Origin: Pseudomonadota bacterium
GTDB taxonomy: Bacteria; Pseudomonadota; Alphaproteobacteria; Rhodospirillales; Magnetospirillaceae
Direction: 5' to 3'
DNA: 39,148 nt
NCBI GenBank assembly: GCA_023458315.1
Contig: JAEXAH010000075.1
Location: 1-39,148, forward strand
This document shows positions 32,584 to 39,148 of the stretch, piece by piece. A program made the position numbers and the translations under genes. Under the pieces are notes generated by a model that searched no databases, was not told the origin of the DNA, and was given only the letters and a program-made list of their open reading frames with translations. The first letter of the stretch is position 1. Each line of letters starts with the position of its first letter.

Positions 32584-33837
32584 ATGACGCGCATGCCTCT
32601 CGCCCTTCTCAAAGCCGGATTCCGTGACCGCTCCAAGCCGCCGCCGCGCGAGCTTCCGGCGACGCCCGAGTTGAAGAAGCATTACGACGTGGTGATCATC
32701 GGCGCGGGCGGCCACGGCCTTGCCACCGCCTACAACCTCGCCAAGACCTGGGGCATCCGCTCGGTGGCGGTGCTGGACAAGGGCTATATGGGCGGCGGCA
32801 ACACGGCACGCAACACCGCCATCGTCCGCGCCAATTACCTGACGCCCGAGGGCGTGGCGTTCTACAAGGAATCCATGGGCCTGTTCGAGACGTTGAGCCA
32901 GGAACTGGATTTCAACGTCATGTACACCCGCAAGAACCACCTGACCCTGGCCCATACCGATGCCAGCCTGCGCACCATGCGCTGGCGGGCCGAGGTCAAC
33001 AAGCATCTGGGCGTGCGGTCCGAGGTGGTGGACACCGCCGGTGTCGCCGCAATCGAGCCCATGCTGAACGTCGGCGAGGACGCGCGCTATCCCATCCTGG
33101 GGGCGTTGCATCATCCGGTGGGCGGCACCGCCCGCCACGACGCCGTCGCCTGGGGCTATGCCATCCGCGCCGCGCAAATGGGCGTGGAAATCCACCAATT
33201 GACCGAAGTCACCGGGCTGGAGATCGCGGGCGACAAAGTCACCGCCGTGCACACCAATCGCGGCACCGTGCAGGCGGGGCGCGTGGTGCAGGCGGTGGCG
33301 GGCGCCACCTCGCACGTCGCCGCCATGGCCGGGCTGCGCCTCGCCATCCGCACCGTGCCGCTTCAGGCCTGCGTGTCGCAGCCGGTCAAGCCGATCATCA
33401 ATTCCATCATCGTGTCGGGCAGCTTGCATTGCTACATCTGGCAATCGCAGCGCGGCGAGCTGGTGATGGGCGGTGCCGTCGATCCCTATCCGCTGTGGTC
33501 CACCCGCTCGACCCTGGACTTCAAGGAAGGGCTGATGGGCCACATGCTGGAACTGTTCCCGTTCCTGGCGGAAACGCGGGTGATGCGGCAATGGGCGGGC
33601 ATGGCCGACATGACCCCCGATTTCGCGCCGATCATGGGCAAGACCCATCTGGCCAATTACTACATCGACGCCGGTTGGGGCACCTGGGGGTTCAAGGCGA
33701 CACCGGTCTGCGGCAAGCGCATGGCCGAATGCGTCGCCACCGATACCCAGCCCGATATCCTGGCCGCCTTCCGCCACGACCGCTTCACCCGCTTCGAGCA
33801 GGTGGGCGAGGCGGGCGCCGCGTCGGTCGGGTCGTAA
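32584..33837 (+). CDS. soxB: Sarcosine oxidase-type beta subunit
   Basis: 417 aa, normal for the beta subunit of heterotetrameric sarcosine oxidase. The FAD-binding Rossmann motif is GAGGHG (40-45, VVIIGAGGHGLATAYNLAK). H185 in GGTARHDAVAWG corresponds to the histidine that covalently holds FMN in this family. C-terminal blocks such as WAGMADMTPDFAPIMG and GWGTWGFKATPVCG are typical. It oxidises the N-methyl group of sarcosine or a related secondary amine. ATG 32584 is used; ATG 32593 is an alternative. First gene of soxBDAG; soxD begins 13 bp on. Confidence 0.93.
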   Translation: MTRMPLALLKAGFRDRSKPPPRELPATPELKKHYDVVIIGAGGHGLATAYNLAKTWGIRSVAVLDKGYMGGGNTARNTAIVRANYLTPEGVAFYKESMGLFETLSQELDFNVMYTRKNHLTLAHTDASLRTMRWRAEVNKHLGVRSEVVDTAGVAAIEPMLNVGEDARYPILGALHHPVGGTARHDAVAWGYAIRAAQMGVEIHQLTEVTGLEIAGDKVTAVHTNRGTVQAGRVVQAVAGATSHVAAMAGLRLAIRTVPLQACVSQPVKPIINSIIVSGSLHCYIWQSQRGELVMGGAVDPYPLWSTRSTLDFKEGLMGHMLELFPFLAETRVMRQWAGMADMTPDFAPIMGKTHLANYYIDAGWGTWGFKATPVCGKRMAECVATDTQPDILAAFRHDRFTRFEQVGEAGAASVGS

Positions 33838-33850
33838 GGGGGAAACGGCA

Positions 33851-34120
33851 ATGAAGATCATGACCTGCCCCTTGAACGGGCCGCGCAACATCTCGGAATT
33901 CTCCTATGGCGGCGAGGTGCGGCCGCGCCCGGCGCCCGGCGCCGATCCGGTCCAGGTGGCCGACTATCTGTTCCACAAGACCAACCGGCCGCAGGTGGTG
34001 CGGGAATGGTGGTGCCATGTGCCGACCTCGTACTGGTTCGTGGCCGAGCGTCACCTCGCCACCGACGAGATCCTGCGCACCTATCCGGTGTCCGAGCTGC
34101 CTGAAGGAGACGCCCTGTGA
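33851..34120 (+). CDS. soxD: Sarcosine oxidase-type delta subunit, variant without zinc cysteines
   Basis: 89 aa. The family block FSYGGEVRPRP and the C-terminal region ending RTYP are clear. The zinc ligands of the classical delta subunit (a CxxC near residue 6-9 and an HxxxC later) are mostly absent: only C6 remains, the second position is Asn (CPLNGPRN), and the later site reads HVPTSYW with no Cys. I recall the same block in other delta-like subunits, so this looks like a distinct subclass rather than a damaged gene. ATG 33851 follows GGGGGAAACGG. Its stop overlaps the soxA GTG start by four bases. Confidence 0.88.
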   Translation: MKIMTCPLNGPRNISEFSYGGEVRPRPAPGADPVQVADYLFHKTNRPQVVREWWCHVPTSYWFVAERHLATDEILRTYPVSELPEGDAL

Positions 34121-36969
34121 GCAACCGCCTTCCGGCCCCCTATGGCCGCCTGATCAATCGCAGCCGCAATGTGCGCTTCACCTTCGAGGGGCGGGAAATC
34201 CATGCCTTGGGCGGCGACACCATCGCCAGCGCCCTGGCCGCCGCCGGTCAGTGGATGATCTCGCGCTCGTTCAAGTACCACCGCCCGCGCGGTCTGGTCT
34301 CCGCCGCCGGGCTGGAAGCCAACACCATGGTGCAGGTGGGGGCCGAGCCCAACGTCTATGCCTGCAAGCGCGCCGTCAGCGACGGCCTGATGGTGTCGGC
34401 GGTCAACACTTTCGGCGGGCTGGCTTCGGACAAGGGGCGGCTGCTTGAGAAATTCTCGCGCTTCCTGCCGGTGGGCTTTTACTACCGCACCTTCTTCACG
34501 CCCCGCGTCGCCTGGAAATTCTGGGAACCGGTGATCCGCTGGCTGGCCGGTCTGGGGACAGTCGATCCCCAGACGCCGCACGGCACCTACGACAAGCAAT
34601 ATCTGTTCGCCGACGTGGCGGTGATCGGCGGCGGCGTCGCCGGTCTGTCGGCGGCGCTGGCGGCGGCCGAGGCCGGGGCCGAGGTGGTGCTGGTGGATGA
34701 CAATCCCATCCTGGGCGGCGCCCGAACCTTTGTCGGTGAGGGTGTGGACGATCTGGCCGCCCGCGTCGCCGCCCATCCGCTGGTCACGGTGTTGTCCGAT
34801 GCGGTGGCCCAGGGCCTGTTCGCCGACAATTGGCTGTCGGTGACGCGGGGCAACCGCCTGTACAAGCTGCGCGCCAAATCGGTGGTGGTGGCGACCGGCG
34901 CCCACGAACAGCCCGCCGTGTTCCGCGGCAACGATTTGCCGGGCATCATGCTGGGCAGCGCCGCGCAACGGCTGATGCGGCTGTGGGCGGTCAAGCCCGG
35001 CAGCCGCGCCGTGGTGCTGGCGGGCAATGACGATGCCTATGGCGTGGCGCTGGACCTGCTGGACGCTGGCATCGCGGTGGCGGCGGTGGCCGATCTGCGG
35101 GTGGCGCCGGGCGATGACCCGCGCGTCGCGGCGGTCAAGGCCCGGGGCATCGCCGTACAGCCGCGCACCTGCATCGCCGAGGCCATCGAGGGCGCGAACC
35201 ATGTGCGCGCCGTGCGGCTGGCCCCCGTCACCGGCCAAGGGGCCTTTGGCCCGGCGGGGGACGAGATCGCCTGCGATGTGGTCTGCGTCTCGGTGGGCTA
35301 TGTGCCGCTGACCCAATTGCTCAGCCAGGGCGGCGCCCGGCTGGTGCCCGACGATGCCACCTGCATGCCGCGGGTCGAGGCGACTCCGCCGGGCCTCTAT
35401 GCTGCCGGGTCGGTGGCCGGGGTGTGGGGCGCCGCTGCCGAGGACGGCGCCCGCGCCGGTCTGGCCGCCGCCGCCCATGCGGGCAAGGCGGTGGCGGTGC
35501 CGCCGCCGGTGGCCGGGGATGCCGCCGGACGGACCTATCCCCATCCCATCTTTCCCCATCCCAAGGGCAAGGATTTCATCGAGTTCGACGAGGACGTGCA
35601 GGTGCGCGACATCGTCGATGCCGCCGCCATGGGCTGGGACCATATCCAGTTGCTCAAGCGCTTCACCACGGCGGGCATGGGGCCAAGCCAGGGCAAGTTG
35701 TATAACGCCCTGGTGCAAAAGGCGTTGTCCGCCGCCACCGGCATCACCCCGCCGGTAGTGGGAACCATCACCGTCCGCCCGCCGGTCATCGGCGAGAAGA
35801 TGGGCCATCTGGCCGGGCGCGGCTTCGAGCCGACCCGCCTGACCGCCATGCACCGCCAGCATGTGGCCGCCGGGGCCAAGATGATGGTGGCCGGATTGTG
35901 GATGCGCCCGGCCTGGTACGGTTCCGCCGCCGCCATCCCGGACGAGGTCGCGGCGGCGCGCACCGCCGCCGGTCTGATCGACGTCTCGACCCTGGGCAAG
36001 CTGGAGGTGCGCGGCCCCGACGCCGCCGCCTTCCTGGAACGCATCTACACCTGGACCTATGACAAGCTGGCGGTGGGCAAGTTGCGCTATGCCCTGATGC
36101 TGGACGAGACCGGGGCGATCATCGACGACGGCGTCGCCGCCCGTCTGCATGCCCAGCATTTCTACGTCACCGCCACCACCGGCGGCGTGGATCGTGTTTT
36201 CCGGCTGATGCAATTCTTCAACGCGCAATGGCGCATGAAGGTGGACATCGCCAACGTCACCGCCGCCTATGCCGCAATCAATCTGCTGGGGCCACGGGCG
36301 CGCGACGTGCTGGCGGCGGCGGGGACCGATGTCGCCATCGGCGCCCAGGACTTCCCCTATCTGGCGATCCGCACCGGAACGGTCGCCGGTATTCCGGCAC
36401 GGCTGATGCGCATCGGCTTCGGTGGCGAGTTGGGCTATGAAATCCATGTCCCGGCCAGCCGTGGCGCCGAATTGTGGGACAGGCTGAGCAGCGCCGGGCA
36501 AGGCTTCGGCCTGCGTCCGGTGGGTATCGAGGCGCAGCGCGTGCTGCGTCTGGAAAAGGGCCACATCATCGTCGGCCAGGACACCGACAGCCTGACCCAT
36601 CCGCTGGAAGCGGGCATGGGCTGGGCGGTGGGCCGCAAGAAGGCGGATTTCATCGGCAAGGCGGCCATGGATGCGCTGGAGGCCAAGGGCCTGAGCCGCC
36701 AGTTGGTCGGCTTCGAACTGGACCCGGCGGCGCCGGTGGTGCCCAAGGAAAACCATCTGGTGATCCGGGGCGATGCCATCGTCGGCCGCGTCACCTCCAT
36801 CACCGACTCGCCCACCTTGGGCAAGGTGGTCGGTCTGGCCTATGTGGCGCCGGACCAAAGCGCGCCGGGCAGCGCCTTCCAGGTGCGGGCCGATGGCGGG
36901 GTGATGGTGACGGCGCGGGTGGTGCCCATTCCCTTCTATGATCCCCACAACGCCCGGCAGGAGATGTGA
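34117..36969 (+). CDS. soxA: Sarcosine oxidase-type alpha subunit
   Basis: 950 aa. The N-terminus has the 2Fe-2S-ferredoxin-like region (about 15-110: FEGREIHALGGDTIASALAA, SFKYHRPRG). An NAD(P)/FAD-type dinucleotide fold starts at VIGGGVAGLSAALAAAEAG (about 169-187). A C-terminal aminomethyltransferase (GcvT-like) domain runs from about 570 to the end and carries folate to accept the one-carbon unit as methylene-tetrahydrofolate. GTG 34117 is the start: AAGGAG stands seven bases upstream and GTGA overlaps the soxD stop. The stop nearly abuts soxG. Confidence 0.94.
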   Translation: MSNRLPAPYGRLINRSRNVRFTFEGREIHALGGDTIASALAAAGQWMISRSFKYHRPRGLVSAAGLEANTMVQVGAEPNVYACKRAVSDGLMVSAVNTFGGLASDKGRLLEKFSRFLPVGFYYRTFFTPRVAWKFWEPVIRWLAGLGTVDPQTPHGTYDKQYLFADVAVIGGGVAGLSAALAAAEAGAEVVLVDDNPILGGARTFVGEGVDDLAARVAAHPLVTVLSDAVAQGLFADNWLSVTRGNRLYKLRAKSVVVATGAHEQPAVFRGNDLPGIMLGSAAQRLMRLWAVKPGSRAVVLAGNDDAYGVALDLLDAGIAVAAVADLRVAPGDDPRVAAVKARGIAVQPRTCIAEAIEGANHVRAVRLAPVTGQGAFGPAGDEIACDVVCVSVGYVPLTQLLSQGGARLVPDDATCMPRVEATPPGLYAAGSVAGVWGAAAEDGARAGLAAAAHAGKAVAVPPPVAGDAAGRTYPHPIFPHPKGKDFIEFDEDVQVRDIVDAAAMGWDHIQLLKRFTTAGMGPSQGKLYNALVQKALSAATGITPPVVGTITVRPPVIGEKMGHLAGRGFEPTRLTAMHRQHVAAGAKMMVAGLWMRPAWYGSAAAIPDEVAAARTAAGLIDVSTLGKLEVRGPDAAAFLERIYTWTYDKLAVGKLRYALMLDETGAIIDDGVAARLHAQHFYVTATTGGVDRVFRLMQFFNAQWRMKVDIANVTAAYAAINLLGPRARDVLAAAGTDVAIGAQDFPYLAIRTGTVAGIPARLMRIGFGGELGYEIHVPASRGAELWDRLSSAGQGFGLRPVGIEAQRVLRLEKGHIIVGQDTDSLTHPLEAGMGWAVGRKKADFIGKAAMDALEAKGLSRQLVGFELDPAAPVVPKENHLVIRGDAIVGRVTSITDSPTLGKVVGLAYVAPDQSAPGSAFQVRADGGVMVTARVVPIPFYDPHNARQEM

Positions 36970-36971
36970 TC

Positions 36972-37508
36972 ATGAGCATCAGCGCCGTTCCCGCTGCCTC
37001 GGTGGTGTTGACCGATCTGTCGTCCGTCGCCCGCACCGGCTTCAAGGGTGCCGACACGCCGCACTGGCTGACCGCCCAGGGGCTGACCGTTCCCGATGTG
37101 CCCAACCGCGCCACCCTTCAGGCCGACGGTTCGCTGTTGGCGCGCTTGTCGGCGGGCGAGTTCCTGCTGCTGGGACGGCCCGACCCGGGGCTGGTGGAAC
37201 GTCTGGACGCCGCCTGGAGTTGGGAAGCCGGGGCCGGTCTGTGCTTTCCGCTGCCGCGCCGCGACAGCCATTGCTGGTTCCATCTGGGCGGCCCGGCGGT
37301 GCCCGCCATGATGGCCAAGCTGTGCGGCATCGACCTGCGCCGTCATGTCTTCGCCGATGGGATGGTTGCCCAAACCTCGGTGGCGCGGCTGAACGGCATC
37401 GTCATCCGCCAGGGCGAGGATTTCCACCTGCTGGCCGATTCCGCCTCGGCCGAGTATCTGCGGGCTTGCGTGGTCGATGCCATGACCGAGTTCGTTCCGG
37501 CAGCCTGA
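36972..37508 (+). CDS. soxG: Sarcosine oxidase-type gamma subunit
   Basis: 178 aa, GcvT-like folate-binding fold typical of the gamma subunit. Sequence blocks ARTGFKGADTPHWL, LARLSAGEFLLLG, and the C-terminal VARLNGIVIRQGEDFHLLADSASAEYL match the family. ATG 36972 has AGGAG eight bases upstream; GTG 36966 also in frame would overlap soxA by four bases but is too close to that site. Last gene of soxBDAG, followed by a long hairpin at 37523. Confidence 0.9.
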   Translation: MSISAVPAASVVLTDLSSVARTGFKGADTPHWLTAQGLTVPDVPNRATLQADGSLLARLSAGEFLLLGRPDPGLVERLDAAWSWEAGAGLCFPLPRRDSHCWFHLGGPAVPAMMAKLCGIDLRRHVFADGMVAQTSVARLNGIVIRQGEDFHLLADSASAEYLRACVVDAMTEFVPAA

Positions 37509-37522
37509 CCTCTGCCGGATGG

Positions 37523-37567
37523 ACAGGACGGGCGCAAAGGGGAAACCCTTTGCGCCCGTCCTGTTTC
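37523..37567 (+). terminator. Long hairpin, probable terminator of the sox operon
   Basis: A perfect 19-bp stem (37523-37541 with 37546-37564), GAAA loop. The T-run after it is short (TTTCC), so termination may be partial, or the stem may mainly stabilise the mRNA end. It stands 14 bp after the soxG stop. Confidence 0.8.
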
Positions 37568-37602
37568 CTGAAGCCGGGAATGCGTTTCCTGCCTGGAAAA
37601 TG

Positions 37603-37617
37603 TGCGACCGCTTCGCA
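37603..37617 (+). promoter_or_regulatory. Candidate NtrC-type upstream site
   Basis: TGCGA-N5-TCGCA, a 15-bp inverted repeat 72-86 bp upstream of the -24 element of the sigma-54 promoter. The location suits an NtrC enhancer, but the half-site (TGCGA) differs from the usual TGCACC. Confidence 0.3.
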
Positions 37618-37688
37618 TCTGCCTGATTTGTGTGCAATGCTGCGCGGGGCAGTGGCGGTTTGGGCAAGGATTCCTGTGCCTGGGAAAA

Positions 37689-37704
37689 CGGCACGGGGGT
37701 TGCA
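37689..37704 (+). promoter_or_regulatory. Sigma-54 promoter of glnK-amtB
   Basis: CGGCACGGGGGTTGCA matches the sigma-54 (RpoN) consensus: -24 GG at 37690-37691 and -12 GC at 37702-37703, separated by exactly 10 bp, with the CACG and TTGC surrounds. It predicts a start near 37715, ~63 bp before glnK, so the operon should be induced by nitrogen limitation through NtrC. Confidence 0.85.
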
Positions 37705-37777
37705 AACCCTTCTCGACACCACATTCCGCACTGGCCGCGCTGCGCTGTCGGCGGGCGGACGATCCGAGGGGAGCGCA

Positions 37778-38116
37778 ATGAAGCTCATTACCGCCATCAT
37801 CAAACCGTTCAAGCTGGACGAAGTGCGCGAGGCGCTGTCCGGCATCGGCATCCAGGGCATGACCGTCACCGAGGTCAAGGGCTACGGCCGCCAGAAGGGC
37901 CAGACCGAGATCTATCGCGGTGCCGAATACGCGGTGAACTTCCTGCCCAAGCTGAAGCTGGAAGCCGCCGTGGACGATCAACTGGTCGACGCCGTGCTGG
38001 AGGCCATCTCCACCGCCGCCCGCACCGGCAAGATCGGCGACGGCAAGATCTTCGTTCAGGATCTGGGCATGGCCCTGCGTATCCGCACCGGCGAAGCCGG
38101 TCCCGAAGCTCTGTAA
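37778..38116 (+). CDS. glnK: PII signal-transduction protein (GlnK-type)
   Basis: 112 aa, the exact PII length. Trimeric PII protein sensing 2-oxoglutarate and ATP/ADP. The T-loop tyrosine Y51 (uridylylation site in YRGAEY) is present, as are GYGRQKGQTEIYRG and the C-terminal TGKIGDGKIFV. Its place directly before amtB and behind a sigma-54 promoter is why I prefer glnK to glnB: GlnK binds and blocks the AmtB channel when ammonium rises. ATG 37778 follows GGGGAG. Confidence 0.95.
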   Translation: MKLITAIIKPFKLDEVREALSGIGIQGMTVTEVKGYGRQKGQTEIYRGAEYAVNFLPKLKLEAAVDDQLVDAVLEAISTAARTGKIGDGKIFVQDLGMALRIRTGEAGPEAL

Positions 38117-38129
38117 AGGGGGAACCTTC

Positions 38130-39148
38130 ATGACTTTGTCCCTTCGCAAGACGGGCGCCGCCCTGGCCGCCGCCGTTCCGGCGTGGCTGGCCACCGGTGC
38201 CGCCTTCGCCCAGGAAGCCGCCGCCGAAGCCGCCGCCGAGGCCGCGCCCGCCGCCGCCCCGGTGCTGAATTCCGGCGACACCGCGTGGATGCTGATCTCG
38301 TCGGTGCTGGTGCTGATGATGCTGATCCCCGGCCTGGCGCTGTTCTACGGCGGTCTGGTGCGCAAGAAGAACGTGCTGGCCGTGCTGATGCAGTCCATGT
38401 TCGGCGCCGGTCTGCTGACCATCCTGTGGGTGGCGGTCGGCTATTCCCTGGCCTTCACCGAGGGCAACGCCTTCTTCGGCGGCTTCGACAAGGCGCTGCT
38501 GGCGGGCATCGCCCCCGACACCCTGGCGGGCACCATTCCCGAATTCGTCTTCGTGATGTTCCAGGGCACGTTCGCCCTGATCACCCCGATCATCATCCTG
38601 GGCGGTCCGGCCGATCGCATGAAGTTCAGCTCGGCCATGCTGTTCGTGTCGCTGTGGCTGCTGTTCGTCTATGTGCCGGTGGCCCACATGGTGTGGGGTC
38701 CGGGCGGCCTGCTGCTGGGTGACGGCGTGCTGGACTTCGCGGGCGGCACCGTGGTGCACATCAACTCGGGCGTCGCCGGTCTGATCGCCGCCATCATGCT
38801 GGGCAAGCGGTCCGGCCTGGGGTCCGAGAACCTGGCGCCGCACAACTTGGCCTACACCATGATCGGCGGCTCGCTGCTGTGGGTCGGCTGGTTCGGCTTC
38901 AACGCCGGTTCCGCCCTGTCGGCGGGCGGTTCCGCCGCCGTGGCCATGATCAACACCCAGGTCGCCGCCGCCGCCGCCGTGGTGTCGTGGTCGGTGGCCG
39001 AATGGGTCATCCGGGGCAAGCCGTCGCTGCTGGGCGCGGTGTCGGGCGCCGTCGCCGGTCTGGTGGTCATCACCCCGGCCTGCGGTTTCGTCAGCGTGTC
39101 GGGCGCCCTGATCCTGGGCCTGATCGTCGGCCCGGTGTGCTATTGGGG
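38130..39148 (+). CDS. amtB: Ammonium transporter AmtB (3' end off window)
   Basis: Incomplete: 339 codons seen to the right edge. A cleavable signal-peptide-like N-terminus (to AAFAQE, about 28) and an Ala/Glu-rich linker are followed by the Amt helices. Recognisable blocks are DTAWMLISSVLVLMM, ALFYGGLVRKKN, the FQGTFALITP pore segment, and DFAGGTVVHINSGVAG with the first pore histidine, then WVGWFGFNAGSAL. It passes ammonium into the cell. ATG 38130 is preceded by AAAGGGGG at a rather long spacing, and glnK ends 13 bp upstream, so both share the sigma-54 promoter. Confidence 0.95.
   Translation, partial: MTLSLRKTGAALAAAVPAWLATGAAFAQEAAAEAAAEAAPAAAPVLNSGDTAWMLISSVLVLMMLIPGLALFYGGLVRKKNVLAVLMQSMFGAGLLTILWVAVGYSLAFTEGNAFFGGFDKALLAGIAPDTLAGTIPEFVFVMFQGTFALITPIIILGGPADRMKFSSAMLFVSLWLLFVYVPVAHMVWGPGGLLLGDGVLDFAGGTVVHINSGVAGLIAAIMLGKRSGLGSENLAPHNLAYTMIGGSLLWVGWFGFNAGSALSAGGSAAVAMINTQVAAAAAVVSWSVAEWVIRGKPSLLGAVSGAVAGLVVITPACGFVSVSGALILGLIVGPVCYW

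Noticed and set aside
34081..36948. 955-codon minus-strand frame opposite soxA
   Set aside because: Antisense shadow without any recognisable motif; soxA is certain.

Overview
The window is about 39 kb of GC-rich, densely coding chromosome. Protein sequences and gene content (alphaproteobacterial PII/AmtB, a SoxBDAG-type operon, many PAS/Cache/GGDEF/DUF2336 signalling proteins, ThyX, COQ10-like protein) suggest a Rhodospirillales alphaproteobacterium, most like Magnetospirillum and relatives. That assignment is inference; there is no rRNA in the window to confirm it. I see no tRNA, rRNA, CRISPR array, prophage or insertion sequence. No gap between genes exceeds 300 bp.

Left part (1-5.8 kb): a truncated exported TolB-N-like protein on the minus strand, divergent from a Nudix hydrolase. 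Next comes a malyl-CoA-lyase-like CoA-ester lyase with its own palindromic promoter region and a strong terminator, then a CAT-fold acyltransferase that converges with a DUF2786-like protein. A solo cyclic-nucleotide-binding domain follows, translationally coupled to a COQ10/RatA START protein, and then thyX. A 105-bp palindromic interspersed repeat lies after thyX.

Signalling block (5.8-12.8 kb): a minus-strand four-gene operon encodes a large Cache-type histidine kinase, a single-domain receiver, an exported stand-alone Cache protein and a second single-domain receiver. Divergent from it are a cysteine-rich four-helix (DUF326-like) protein and an orphan histidine kinase whose sensor is a periplasmic NMT1/THI5-like binding domain. 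Neither receiver has an output domain, so this block probably acts by protein-protein contact (for example on motility or a phosphorelay) rather than by direct DNA binding.

Housekeeping block (12.9-23.3 kb): rmuC (minus), a DUF4139 exported protein, and the def-fmt-truA operon (protein maturation, initiator tRNA formylation, tRNA pseudouridylation). Then come a soluble globin-coupled chemoreceptor and a minus-strand operon of a HAD pyrimidine nucleotidase, dapD, dapE, a membrane protein and a GNAT acetyltransferase (lysine/diaminopimelate synthesis).

Right part (23.4-39.1 kb): a PAS-GAF-GGDEF diguanylate cyclase immediately followed by a DUF2336 protein, then a trifunctional Aas (lysophospholipid flippase + acyltransferase + acyl-ACP synthetase) abutting a DUF2339 polytopic membrane protein. 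The soxB-soxD-soxA-soxG heterotetrameric N-methyl amino acid oxidase operon follows, closed by a long hairpin. Last is glnK-amtB behind a textbook sigma-54 promoter; amtB runs off the right edge. The sox operon (N-methylated amine oxidation) and the PII/ammonium transport operon make the right end a nitrogen-metabolism region.
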